Origin: Candidatus Kapaibacterium sp.
Lineage (GTDB): Bacteria > Bacteroidota > Ignavibacteria > Palsa-1295
Length of the DNA: 16,752 bases
Direction: 5' to 3'
NCBI GenBank assembly: GCA_025450975.1
Contig: JANWLI010000127.1
Location: 1 to 16,752, forward strand
Part shown: one piece after another, positions 1 through 9,649 of the stretch
How the letters are laid out: every line of letters begins with the position of its first letter
Numbering within the stretch: the stretch's first letter is position 1
Notes under the pieces: model-generated
What the model was told of the DNA's origin: nothing
Databases searched by the model: none
Seen by the model: only the letters and a program-made list of their open reading frames with translations
Translations under genes and position numbers: made by a program

Positions 1-941
1 GCTTCCTGAAGCATGCGCTTTTCGTTACGCAAGATAACTTCCGGAGCCTTGATATCCATCAGGCGCTTCAGACGATTGTTACGAATGATGACGCGGCGAT
101 AGAGATCGTTAAGATCGCTGGTCGCGAAACGTCCGCCTTCGAGCGGCACAAGCGGACGAAGCTCCGGCGGGATGACCGGGACAACACCAAGTACCATCCA
201 ATCGGGACGGTTCTCAACCTTACCCTCTTCCGGACGGAACGCCTCTACCGTGCGCAGACGCTTGAGAGCATCCTGACGCTTGAGCTGCGACGTTTCTTCG
301 CGCGCTGCGCGGCGAAGATCGATCGAGAGCGCATCGATATCGGTACGACGAAGCAATTCCTGTACTGCTTCACCGCCAATGCCGGCAATAAACTTCTTCG
401 GATCGTCGTGATCAAGATTTTCATTACCTGCCGGAAGCGAATCGAGAATACGGAAGTATTCTTCTTCGGTCAGCAAATGCTTGATCGGCAGACCGGTTTG
501 GCCTGGGCTGATGACGGTGTATGATTCGTAGTAGATGATCTTTTCCAGATCCTTGGTTGGGATACCGAGGATATGGCCGATCTTATTCGGCAACGAACGG
601 AAATACCAGATATGGACGACTGGCACTGCCAGTGCAATGTGACCAAAACGCTCGCGGCGCACGGACTTTGTCGTTACTTCGACACCGCAACGATCGCAGA
701 TAATGCCTTTGTAGCGAATACGCTTGTACTTGCCGCAGAAGCATTCCCAATCGCGTGTGGGTCCGAAGATCTTCTCGCAGAAGAGACCGTCTTTTTCGGG
801 CCGGTACGATCGGTAGTTGATCGTTTCCGGCTTCGTGACTTCACCGTGGCTGCGGCCCAGGATGGCCTCGGTACTAGCCAGGCTGATCGTGATCCGCGAA
901 AAATTGCGGAACGGCGACTCCATCGGAAGCATGTATGCCAT
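1..941 (-). CDS. rpoC: DNA-directed RNA polymerase subunit beta' (N-terminal part, cut by window edge)
   Basis: This is the largest catalytic subunit of RNA polymerase; the first 313 codons are visible and the rest lies beyond the left edge. The start is the ATG at 941-939, giving MAYMLPMESPFRNFSRITIS. The N-terminal zinc-binding domain is intact, with Cys67, Cys69, Cys82 and Cys85 in ECFCGKYK...ICDRCGVE, matching the four-cysteine site of bacterial beta'. The segment RRERFGHIALAVPVVHIWYF follows, then the lid/rudder-side region containing PVIPPELRPLVPLEGGRFATSDLNDLYRRVI, which is very conserved in beta'. The gene starts 44 bp after the rpoB stop on the same strand, so the two are almost certainly one transcript. 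The sequence just before the ATG (GAAAGAATAAATT) has no clear Shine-Dalgarno motif. No frameshift is visible. The identification is certain; only the extent is limited. Confidence 0.98.
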   Translation of the reverse strand, partial: MAYMLPMESPFRNFSRITISLASTEAILGRSHGEVTKPETINYRSYRPEKDGLFCEKIFGPTRDWECFCGKYKRIRYKGIICDRCGVEVTTKSVRRERFGHIALAVPVVHIWYFRSLPNKIGHILGIPTKDLEKIIYYESYTVISPGQTGLPIKHLLTEEEYFRILDSLPAGNENLDHDDPKKFIAGIGGEAVQELLRRTDIDALSIDLRRAAREETSQLKRQDALKRLRTVEAFRPEEGKVENRPDWMVLGVVPVIPPELRPLVPLEGGRFATSDLNDLYRRVIIRNNRLKRLMDIKAPEVILRNEKRMLQE

Positions 942-985
942 AATTTATTCTTTCTACGTACTACTAATTACTTGCTACGTTTCCT

Positions 986-4798
<3,813 letters not shown>

Positions 4799-5161
4799 TT
4801 GTTATACTTACGATTTCAACCCTAAAAAACTTTGGAATAAAGCGCGATGTAACGACTACGGTCGTTTACGAATGATGTTGATCTGGATGGTACCATCGCC
4901 CGGGATGAGCGAATGCGAGAGGAACTTCACAATAGCAGCACAAGCGCATAAAAGCGCTCGTTGCCCAACGGCTAGACGTCGTGAGTTGAGACAAAGTCGT
5001 ATCGCGATTTATAAGTTAATCTCACCCCAAACGGGTGAGTCCTGAAACGCTTCTATACTCCGAAACCGATGATCTTACGTCTGTTGGCCCGAGATAGAAG
5101 TATTTCGACTAATTAGCCGAGTGTAAACTCTGCTGTATAGGAAAAAATTCCGTATTATAAA
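4799..5161 (-). promoter_or_regulatory. rpoB leader and probable promoter region with small hairpins
   Basis: These 363 bp lie between the terminator of the lipoprotein gene and the rpoB start, so the rpoBC promoter should be here. Visible structures are a 7-bp hairpin (CTCACCC/GGGTGAG, 5021-5039, five-base loop), a perfect 12-bp palindrome GATGGTACCATC (4886-4897), and a 6-bp hairpin with a four-base loop (AACGAC/GTCGTT, 4851-4866). A run of six T on the minus strand at about 4825-4830 is preceded only by a weak 4-bp AU stem. An ORF of 24 codons on the minus strand (4896-4822) starts inside the palindrome and stops shortly before rpoB; it has no ribosome binding site. I do not see a convincing -35/-10 pair or a clear TAnnTTTG Bacteroidetes box. 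A regulatory role is inferred from position only. Confidence 0.4.
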
Positions 5162-5199
5162 CAACATTGCAGGGCTACCGGAGCGGCCCTGCAATGTTG
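5162..5199 (-). terminator. Intrinsic terminator after the lipoprotein gene
   Basis: A perfect 14-bp inverted repeat (CAACATTGCAGGGC at 5162-5175 with GCCCTGCAATGTTG at 5186-5199) encloses a 10-base loop, and begins 20 bp past the lipoprotein stop codon. On the minus strand the stem is followed by TTTATAATA; on the plus strand it is followed by GAAAATCG, so it reads as a minus-strand terminator. It separates the lipoprotein transcript from rpoBC. Confidence 0.85.
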
Positions 5200-5219
5200 G
5201 AAAATCGGCGAAAAACGAG

Positions 5220-5909
5220 TTATTTTTTGGTGCCGCTCGAGGGAGCCGGAGCTGCCTTCGGTGCGCCGCCGGACTGCTTAGCAGTCTCATGCTTTGTCTG
5301 ATCGACTTGACCCGGAGTAGTTGGCTGGTTTTTTGGGGCACCCGGTGTCTGTTTAGCAGTTTCGTGCTTGTCGACGGTCGTCGTTGTCTTTGTGGTTGTC
5401 GTCGTTGTCGAAGAAACTTCCCCTTCGGCCGTCGGAACCGGTGCAGCACCGAGTTCGGCAGTTATTTCAGCGCCTGCCTTAGTATGAGCTTCCCAAAGGG
5501 CCTTCCAATCAGCGCTGACCGCTGCCAAATGAGCATTAAGTCCCGCTGTAGCAGTTTTGAGTTGGTCATCCGTCTCTGGCTTTCCTGAGACGTAGCTCTT
5601 AAGGCTGTCGAGACCTGCCTGAACGGTAGGGATCATCGCCTCATGCGCATGGAGCTTCTCATGAAGGATCACGCCCTTGGCGCTATCGATGGCTTTCGAG
5701 CCTGTTGCTTCGGCGATCTTAGCATTCCAGGTGGTGTGCTCTTCGTTGAGTTTTTTCAAGCCTTCGGTTGCATCGGCGATCACTTTCTCTGCTTCGCCCT
5801 TCTTGGCGTTGTATTCGGTGAGCAATGCTTCATCGGTCTTTTTGCCGCAACCCGTAACAAATAGTACGAGCAGTGCTGCGAGGATTCCAAAACTAAATTG
5901 ACGTTTCAT
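5220..5909 (-). CDS. Predicted lipoprotein with coiled-coil body and Thr/Pro-rich repetitive tail
   Basis: This 229-residue protein has a lipoprotein signal peptide: MKR, a hydrophobic core, and the lipobox VTGC with Cys21 as the expected lipidation site. Residues about 26-155 are rich in Ala, Lys, Glu and Leu with long amphipathic stretches (for example EKVIADATEGLKKLNEEH), suggesting helical hairpins or a coiled coil. The tail is disordered: a Thr tract at 168-178 (broken by one Lys), then two copies of KHETAKQ (181-187 and 206-212), each followed by a Gly/Ala/Pro/Lys segment. I do not recognise the family; the layout suggests an envelope-anchored spacer or structural lipoprotein. The start codon is 35 bp downstream of the tRNA-Lys 3' end on the same strand, so shared transcription is possible. 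There is no clear Shine-Dalgarno sequence. It ends at a strong terminator and is probably not part of the rpoBC transcript. Confidence 0.85.
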   Translation of the reverse strand: MKRQFSFGILAALLVLFVTGCGKKTDEALLTEYNAKKGEAEKVIADATEGLKKLNEEHTTWNAKIAEATGSKAIDSAKGVILHEKLHAHEAMIPTVQAGLDSLKSYVSGKPETDDQLKTATAGLNAHLAAVSADWKALWEAHTKAGAEITAELGAAPVPTAEGEVSSTTTTTTKTTTTVDKHETAKQTPGAPKNQPTTPGQVDQTKHETAKQSGGAPKAAPAPSSGTKK

Positions 5910-5943
5910 AAGAATAAATTTTAAGTAGCGAGATGTTAATGCG

Positions 5944-6015
5944 TGAGCCCGGGCGGTTTCGAACCGACGACCCTCTGATTAAAAGTCAGATGCTCTACCA
6001 CTGAGCTACGGGCTC
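5944..6015 (-). tRNA. tRNA-Lys (anticodon UUU)
   Basis: The 72-nt minus-strand sequence folds into a full cloverleaf: acceptor GAGCCCG/CGGGCTC (7 bp), D stem GCTC/GAGC, anticodon stem TCTGA/TCAGA with loop CTTTTAA, five-base variable region, and T arm GTCGG-TTCGAAA-CCGCC. The anticodon TTT (plus-strand 5981-5983) reads Lys AAA/AAG. The discriminator base is A and CCA is not encoded, so CCA must be added by the nucleotidyltransferase. One oddity is a U-C mismatch at the second T-stem pair (positions 50-64); every other stem pair is Watson-Crick. Confidence 0.96.
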
Positions 6016-6019
6016 GCCC

Positions 6020-6177
6020 TTCCCGTAAATCGGCCGGGAAATGAGACGGCTCTAAACGGATTTCCACCCGTTGAAGTTCGGTCACGCCCCGATTTCGACG
6101 AGATAATATCGAAAAGGCGGACTCTCGTCTGCCTTTCCTTTTGGTATCACGCTATTGCTCTCGCAATTTCCGATACC
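6020..6177 (-). other. Hairpin-dense segment 5' of tRNA-Lys (possible structured RNA or 3' UTR)
   Basis: Between the 68-codon gene and tRNA-Lys at least five short inverted repeats lie almost end to end: GGTATC/GATACC (6143-6148 and 6172-6177) enclosing ATTGC/GCAAT (6154-6167); AAAGGCGGAC/GTCTGCCTTT (6113-6136); TTTCGA/TCGAAA (6093-6114); AACGG/CCGTT (6055-6072); and TTCCCG/CGGGAA (6020-6040). Two of these hairpins have GAGA loops on the minus strand, which is the GNRA type. I do not recognise a known RNA family here: the RNase P, tmRNA and SRP RNA core motifs are absent. It could be a 3' UTR and terminator for the upstream gene, a leader processed from the tRNA precursor, or an independent small RNA. 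Confidence 0.4.
6113..6136 (-). terminator. Possible terminator hairpin downstream of the 68-codon gene
   Basis: A 10-position stem (AAAGGCGGAC with GTCTGCCTTT, one mismatch or wobble) closes a four-base loop that is GAGA on the minus strand. It lies 61 bp past the stop of the 68-codon gene. The minus-strand 3' side ends in TTTTCGATATT, a short U-rich run, so it may end that transcript before tRNA-Lys. On the plus strand it is followed by CCTTTTGG, which is weaker. Confidence 0.4.
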
Positions 6178-6196
6178 TGATTCTTACACTATTGGT

Positions 6197-6403
6197 TTAG
6201 TATAGTCTCGACCTGGATGTGTCATCCAATCTCGAGGAACCTGATTTCTGCTCTTTGTAAAGACGGCTATCTTGCTGCTTTTTCTGCATATCGCCTTCTT
6301 TGACCTGAGATGCACTGCGTTTACTGAATTCGCTTTCGCGTTCGGTAACGCTACCTTGTTTATGGTTCTTGTCAGTAATGCCTGACCTATTTCCTTTTGG
6401 CAT
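6197..6403 (-). CDS. Small very hydrophilic protein of unknown function (68 aa)
   Basis: The product has 68 residues, begins MPKGNRSGITDKNHKQGS and ends SRLDDTSRSRLY. It is dominated by Lys, Arg, Asp, Glu, Ser and Gln, has almost no hydrophobic residues and no cysteine, so it is probably disordered. SRLY occurs twice (near residue 48 and at the very end). The main evidence that it is real is an excellent ribosome binding site, AAAGGAG, six bases before the ATG, plus a TATAAT-like box upstream. The composition recalls small stress or nucleic-acid-binding proteins but I recognise no family, and I would not assign a function. It is divergent from the secreted-protein gene at 6752 and lies upstream of tRNA-Lys on the same strand. 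Confidence 0.7.
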   Translation of the reverse strand: MPKGNRSGITDKNHKQGSVTERESEFSKRSASQVKEGDMQKKQQDSRLYKEQKSGSSRLDDTSRSRLY

Positions 6404-6409
6404 TATATG

Positions 6410-6416
6410 CTCCTTT
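6410..6416 (-). promoter_or_regulatory. Strong Shine-Dalgarno site of the 68-codon gene
   Basis: The minus strand reads AAAGGAG, then CATATA, then ATG: a near-perfect match to the anti-Shine-Dalgarno sequence at optimal spacing. Neighbouring genes (rpoB, rpoC, the lipoprotein, and the genes at 6752, 7328 and 8506) have no such motif, so this site both fixes the start and stands out. Confidence 0.8.
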
Positions 6417-6431
6417 CAATAGATACATTAT

Positions 6432-6460
6432 ATTATAAAGTACAACATCTGTGCCATGAA
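6432..6460 (-). promoter_or_regulatory. Candidate promoter of the 68-codon gene
   Basis: On the minus strand TTCATG (6460-6455) is followed after 17 bp by a perfect TATAAT (6437-6432). The predicted transcription start would be about 20 nt before the ATG. The -10 box is good and the -35 box is weak, so this is a pattern match only. Confidence 0.35.
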
Positions 6461-6518
6461 TTACTTCATTTTGCACCTTTGATGGGCTATTTTTGATATA
6501 TCTTGTTGAGGATTCACA

Positions 6519-6575
6519 AGTACAGGATAGACAAAATATGTACCAGTAACGCTAGTAGAGAATTTTGTCTGTACT
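6519..6575. repeat. Imperfect inverted repeat in divergent intergenic region
   Basis: The left arm AGTACAG-gatag-ACAAAAT (6519-6537) pairs with ATTTTGTCTGTACT (6562-6575): 14 complementary positions interrupted by a five-base bulge on the left side, with a 24-base loop. It sits in the 348-bp gap (6404-6751) between two divergent genes. The rest of that gap holds the promoter and ribosome site of the minus gene and A/T-rich sequence without an ORF. It may be an operator-like element or an RNA hairpin. Confidence 0.5.
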
Positions 6576-6751
6576 AGATAGTCCTAACATTGTTGAAGAT
6601 GACATCATGGGAGTTTTCTAACGAAAGTCTTGGAAAACCTATAAATACCGTCCCCTTTGGCCTAAAATCGGAAAATTGAGTCGTCTTAGTAACAATGACC
6701 CTTCTGGTGTGTTTATCCTATAGAACTGAGACCTACATATACCCTACACAG

Positions 6752-7174
6752 ATGAAACACGTTGTATTCTTATTACTCCTGATCGGCGCGCTCTCGGCAT
6801 GGACGCAGCTACAAGAACGATCAAACGATACGAACGCACAGGCAGCCACACACTATATTCCTACAACACTCGACGACTGTTTCCGGACACTCGATACTAA
6901 GTGGGATGAAAGTAAGCGCGACCAAATGCGTAACCTTTCCGAGCAGGAATTTCTCATTGCAGAACGTCTCGAACTTGGTACCTGGATCGAAGAACACTGG
7001 GGCCTCGTCAATGAAAGTCCGCTGGTAAACTACTTCCATGATCTTGGAGTCACCCAGACAAAAGAAATGTCATCGATCATCCTGACAAGCTATCACCGTT
7101 ACCTCAATAACCGTCCGCTTGCAGTCGAAGCTTTAGTGCGGGAAGGTAAGACAGCTGAAGCTATTCGGAAGTAA
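6752..7174 (+). CDS. Secreted small protein, DUF6794-like
   Basis: The chosen ATG gives a 140-residue protein with a typical signal peptide (MKHVVFLLLLIGALSAWTQ). An in-frame start 57 bp earlier would only add a non-hydrophobic extension in front of it and is rejected. The mature part has the pattern YIPTTLDDCFRTLD, then GTWIEEHWGL (76-85), SPLVNYFHDLGVT (89-101) and EMSSIILTSYHRYLNNRP (105-122). This resembles the DUF6794 family, short proteins of unknown function found widely in Bacteroidota, with the same G-W-W-L-YF-G-MS-IL spacing; the name is from memory and unchecked. A single Cys (43) remains after cleavage. No Shine-Dalgarno sequence is seen. It is followed 153 bp later by another small secreted protein on the same strand. 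Confidence 0.75.
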   Translation: MKHVVFLLLLIGALSAWTQLQERSNDTNAQAATHYIPTTLDDCFRTLDTKWDESKRDQMRNLSEQEFLIAERLELGTWIEEHWGLVNESPLVNYFHDLGVTQTKEMSSIILTSYHRYLNNRPLAVEALVREGKTAEAIRK

Positions 7175-7327
7175 GTCGTTACAGGAAAGCGGCATTCTAT
7201 TGTATTTTTAGTGTATTCTCTTCAACGGGTTTGCCTGGCTGTACTTAGCGAGGGGCCTATGGCATAGTGCTTGTACGCAACATTAGTAGTTATCAACTAT
7301 TGACAGCGTATAGAATAGGCAGGCACT

Positions 7328-7762
7328 ATGCAGAAACTTATCATTTTCACACTTCTCCTCTTCTCCTCGATCGTATCGGCGAACACGAGCGATTCGTGCC
7401 GCGAAGCTGCAGACCTCAAGTGGTTTGTCGACAGCGTCAGTCTTCAGGCGAAACTCGATAATCTTTCGTACGATAGTGCTGCATGCGTCTTTACGATCAT
7501 CACCGAAGATGCGATCGATCGTTGCCGCTGTCATGAAGGTGTGCCTACAAAGCAGTTTGTGAGCCAGCTTGAGTATGAACGTGCGCTGGCCATCGGGCAG
7601 ATCCAGAACGAAGCGATCCAGATCCTCAAGCGCATCGAACGAGAGAAGGAAGACATCCACCGCGAGTATGAGTTCTACCAGAGTGAACGCGATGCGCGCT
7701 ACCGTGCATGCGGATACGAACCGCCGGAGCACTCACCGCTGCCGGGTACGACGGGATTGTAG
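7328..7762 (+). CDS. Small secreted cysteine-containing protein of unknown function
   Basis: The product is 144 residues. MQKLIIFTLLLFSSIVSA is a clear signal peptide with likely cleavage after Ala18. The mature protein has five cysteines (24, 53, 66, 68, 128), including CRC, and a long charged helix at about 78-125 (QLEYERALAIGQIQNEAIQI onward) that may form a coiled coil. The tail is Pro/Gly rich. Helix plus Cys layout suggests a periplasmic or surface helical protein, possibly stabilised by disulfides; five cysteines leave one unpaired or free for a partner. I recognise no family. No Shine-Dalgarno sequence lies before the ATG and no clear promoter is seen in the 153-bp gap upstream. The next gene starts 90 bp downstream on the same strand. 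Confidence 0.72.
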   Translation: MQKLIIFTLLLFSSIVSANTSDSCREAADLKWFVDSVSLQAKLDNLSYDSAACVFTIITEDAIDRCRCHEGVPTKQFVSQLEYERALAIGQIQNEAIQILKRIEREKEDIHREYEFYQSERDARYRACGYEPPEHSPLPGTTGL

Positions 7763-7852
7763 AGCATCGGTTGCCGGTACTTCACTACTGAAACAATCAC
7801 GAAGGCTCACCGTTGATATTGAGAGCACGCATGTGTATTTTTGCGTAATTCT

Positions 7853-8491
7853 ATGACCCGGGCCTTTAAAGCCACCTTGTGGCTTCTTACAATGTCCTTT
7901 GCTGTCTTGCTTTTTGCAATGACATCGCGATATTTTTCCTTCGCCTCCGATATCCATTTCTTACGTGTAAAGCAGGACGTCGTTCATGATCTGATCTGGC
8001 GCAGCGCTTTTTATCTTCATATCGCAGCAGGAATGCTGGCGATCGTTATCGGACCGTTACAACTACTGCCGCAACTTCGACAGAAGATGCGGGCGGCGCA
8101 CCGCTTGTTAGGGAAAGTGTATATTACTGCGATTCTTGTCGTCGGTGCACCGACAGGGTTCTATATGGCGCTCTACGCAGATGGCGGACCTTGGGCCGCA
8201 ACCGGTTTTGCTCTCATGAGCGCGCTTTGGTTTTATTTGACGTGGATGGCATTCTCTTTCGCGCGCGAACGCAAATTCACGGAACACAGCCAATGGATGA
8301 TCCGCAGTTACGCCCTGACATTTTCTGCTGTCACACTTCGGTTATTTGTCCCCGTAAGCTCTCTGGTATTCCAGTTACCCCCTGATCGTATCGTTGTATT
8401 GAGCGCATGGGTCAGCTGGATCATTAATATTGTGCTTGCTGAATTTTTGATCATTGCAGATCGACGCTTTAAATTGCGCATCGCACTGTAA
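7853..8491 (+). CDS. DUF2306-type integral membrane protein
   Basis: The ATG at 7853 gives 212 residues; a TTG 12 bp earlier is possible but adds nothing. About six hydrophobic segments are visible: 5-24, 52-74, 87-108, 116-136, 152-172 and 179-201. The pattern H56 in YLHIAAGMLAIVIGPLQLLP, H83-R84 in AAHRLLGKVYI, and H145 in EHSQWMIRSYALTFSAVTLR matches the predicted membrane protein family DUF2306, in which these histidines are conserved. The biochemical role is unknown; conserved membrane histidines would fit cofactor or heme binding but that is inference. It starts 90 bp after the small secreted protein gene and is followed 14 bp later by the gene at 8506, so those two probably form an operon. 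Confidence 0.85.
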   Translation: MTRAFKATLWLLTMSFAVLLFAMTSRYFSFASDIHFLRVKQDVVHDLIWRSAFYLHIAAGMLAIVIGPLQLLPQLRQKMRAAHRLLGKVYITAILVVGAPTGFYMALYADGGPWAATGFALMSALWFYLTWMAFSFARERKFTEHSQWMIRSYALTFSAVTLRLFVPVSSLVFQLPPDRIVVLSAWVSWIINIVLAEFLIIADRRFKLRIAL

Positions 8492-8505
8492 AAATACGTA
8501 CTACC

Positions 8506-9216
8506 ATGAAAAGCAAACTCCTCGTTCTCTTGTCGCTAGTTATCGTTGGCACTTCTGCCTATGTATGGTCTTCGCACCGCGCAGACCAGCGCTTGGCAGT
8601 GAAAGGACGGAAGATTCATCTGGACTCTCTTCGAGTGATCCAGGCTTCACTCCTCTCCGCAGGCGCGCCTAAGGCGGCTGACTCACTTTCAGATGAAGAC
8701 CTTCCAAAGCCTCTTTCGGACATCTGGCATGTCCGCGATGTTGGACTAATGCCCGACTCTGTCGAGCCACAGACGTTTTCGGAAGCTGCCGTTACGATCG
8801 ATTACGATGAGGAGAGTGATATGTCACTCACTCAGTATATGAATGTTGGCGAGGAGTGGATCATCGATTCTGCTGCAACACGAACCGTCACCATCGAACA
8901 TGCATTCGTCGATTCCACAGTTATGAAAGTATTACTGTACCATCTTATTCAGCATGTCGATGCAGAGATGTTCAGTCGTTGTCCGAGCGGATATTTTTTC
9001 GTACTCCTGGACACAGTAGACAATGGTTGGAAGAATGGAACGGTATACTACGGCGAGGGGTGCGACGATGCGAGTATCTGTGATTTTCGTATTAACTACC
9101 CAAAACGTATGGTAGAGATCCGCGATGCGGATAAGGGGAGCTATTTAAGCCTGCGCACATATGAGGTATTGAAGTTTACTCCAACCATAACGGAAGCCGT
9201 GTTAAGAGATGAGTAA
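8506..9216 (+). CDS. Membrane-anchored or secreted protein of unknown function
   Basis: The 236-residue product starts MKSKLLVLLSLVIVGTSAYVWSS, a signal peptide or N-terminal anchor with no lipobox. The rest is acidic and probably mixed alpha/beta, with three cysteines (159, 186, 192), a WIIDSAATRTVTIEHAFVDS strand-like segment (118-137) and an aromatic segment SGYFFVLLDTVDNGW (161-175). I recognise no family. It lies 14 bp downstream of the DUF2306 gene on the same strand, so cotranscription is likely, and is followed 8 bp after its stop by a hairpin terminator. Start choice is simple: the ATG directly precedes the hydrophobic segment. No Shine-Dalgarno sequence is present. Confidence 0.75.
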   Translation: MKSKLLVLLSLVIVGTSAYVWSSHRADQRLAVKGRKIHLDSLRVIQASLLSAGAPKAADSLSDEDLPKPLSDIWHVRDVGLMPDSVEPQTFSEAAVTIDYDEESDMSLTQYMNVGEEWIIDSAATRTVTIEHAFVDSTVMKVLLYHLIQHVDAEMFSRCPSGYFFVLLDTVDNGWKNGTVYYGEGCDDASICDFRINYPKRMVEIRDADKGSYLSLRTYEVLKFTPTITEAVLRDE

Positions 9217-9223
9217 AATACAA

Positions 9224-9260
9224 AAGCCGCACCTGGCCTTGTGGGCATAGGGCGCGGCTT
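9224..9260. terminator. Bidirectional terminator between convergent genes
   Basis: AAGCCGC (9224-9230) pairs with GCGGCTT (9254-9260). Inside the loop CCT/AGG and GCC/GGC can extend the stem with small internal loops. On the minus strand the stem is followed by TTGTATTTTA, a good U-run; on the plus strand by CTCTCTC. It lies between the 3' ends of the genes at 8506 (+) and 9305 (-) and probably serves both, better for the minus one. Confidence 0.7.
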
Positions 9261-9304
9261 CTCTCTCATGTAGTTAACGTAAGAGCTAGGGGAACAGTAT
9301 GCTC

Positions 9305-9649
9305 TTACATCATACACTTGCGGGTCGAGGTCGGGTACACTCTGTAGACGATCTTACGGATCGTATCGTGCTGCAGGTAGGGATACATATCGCGGAGTGC
9401 GAGTATCGCTTCCTGTGTGCCAAGCTTTGATTCTTTCTTGAGGCGCAGAAACATTTGGCGAATGACGTAATCGCGGAGCGCCTTTTCGTTAATGAGGTCA
9501 TTATCGCGCAGTGCAGCATATGCATCGTCGGCGATCATACCGGCCAGGGGGTTAGCCGATCCTTCACGGATACCAGTGCGGAGGCGGTCGAGGTCGTTAG
9601 CAACCATGTAGGCTGCGTCGGAATAGATTTTCGGGGATGAAGTTTGCAT
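9305..9649 (-). CDS. Small cytoplasmic helical protein of unknown function
   Basis: The product has 114 residues with no signal peptide or membrane segment. It looks mainly alpha-helical: DAAYMVANDLDRLRTGIREG (11-30), NEKALRDYVIRQMFLRLKKE (54-73) and EAILALRDMYPYLQ (80-93), followed by a basic C terminus TSTRKCMM. The charge pattern and size would fit a small regulatory or adaptor protein, but no helix-turn-helix or catalytic motif is evident and I recognise no family. It is alone on this strand, bounded by a terminator downstream and a 412-bp non-coding region upstream. On the minus strand CACATTTG lies about 45 nt before the ATG, one base from the Bacteroidetes -7 box TAnnTTTG, but without a convincing -33 box. 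Confidence 0.65.
   Translation of the reverse strand: MQTSSPKIYSDAAYMVANDLDRLRTGIREGSANPLAGMIADDAYAALRDNDLINEKALRDYVIRQMFLRLKKESKLGTQEAILALRDMYPYLQHDTIRKIVYRVYPTSTRKCMM

Noticed and set aside
4940..5000. A tRNA-like stretch (GCCCAACGGCTAGACG) in the rpoB leader.
   Set aside because: No acceptor stem, anticodon arm or T loop can be assembled around it.
6016..6196. Known structural RNAs (RNase P, tmRNA, SRP RNA) for the hairpin-dense segment.
   Set aside because: None of the conserved core motifs of these RNAs is present.
6197..6403. The 68-codon product ends in SRSRLY, resembling the RTRLY end of some bS21 ribosomal proteins, and has a strong ribosome site as rpsU does in Flavobacterium.
   Set aside because: Apart from the last residues there is no resemblance to bS21: the basic helical body and conserved N terminus are missing and the protein is rich in Asp, Glu, Ser and Gln.
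6695..6751. Longer start for the secreted protein at 6752.
   Set aside because: The extension puts 19 residues in front of a perfect signal peptide, which would spoil export.
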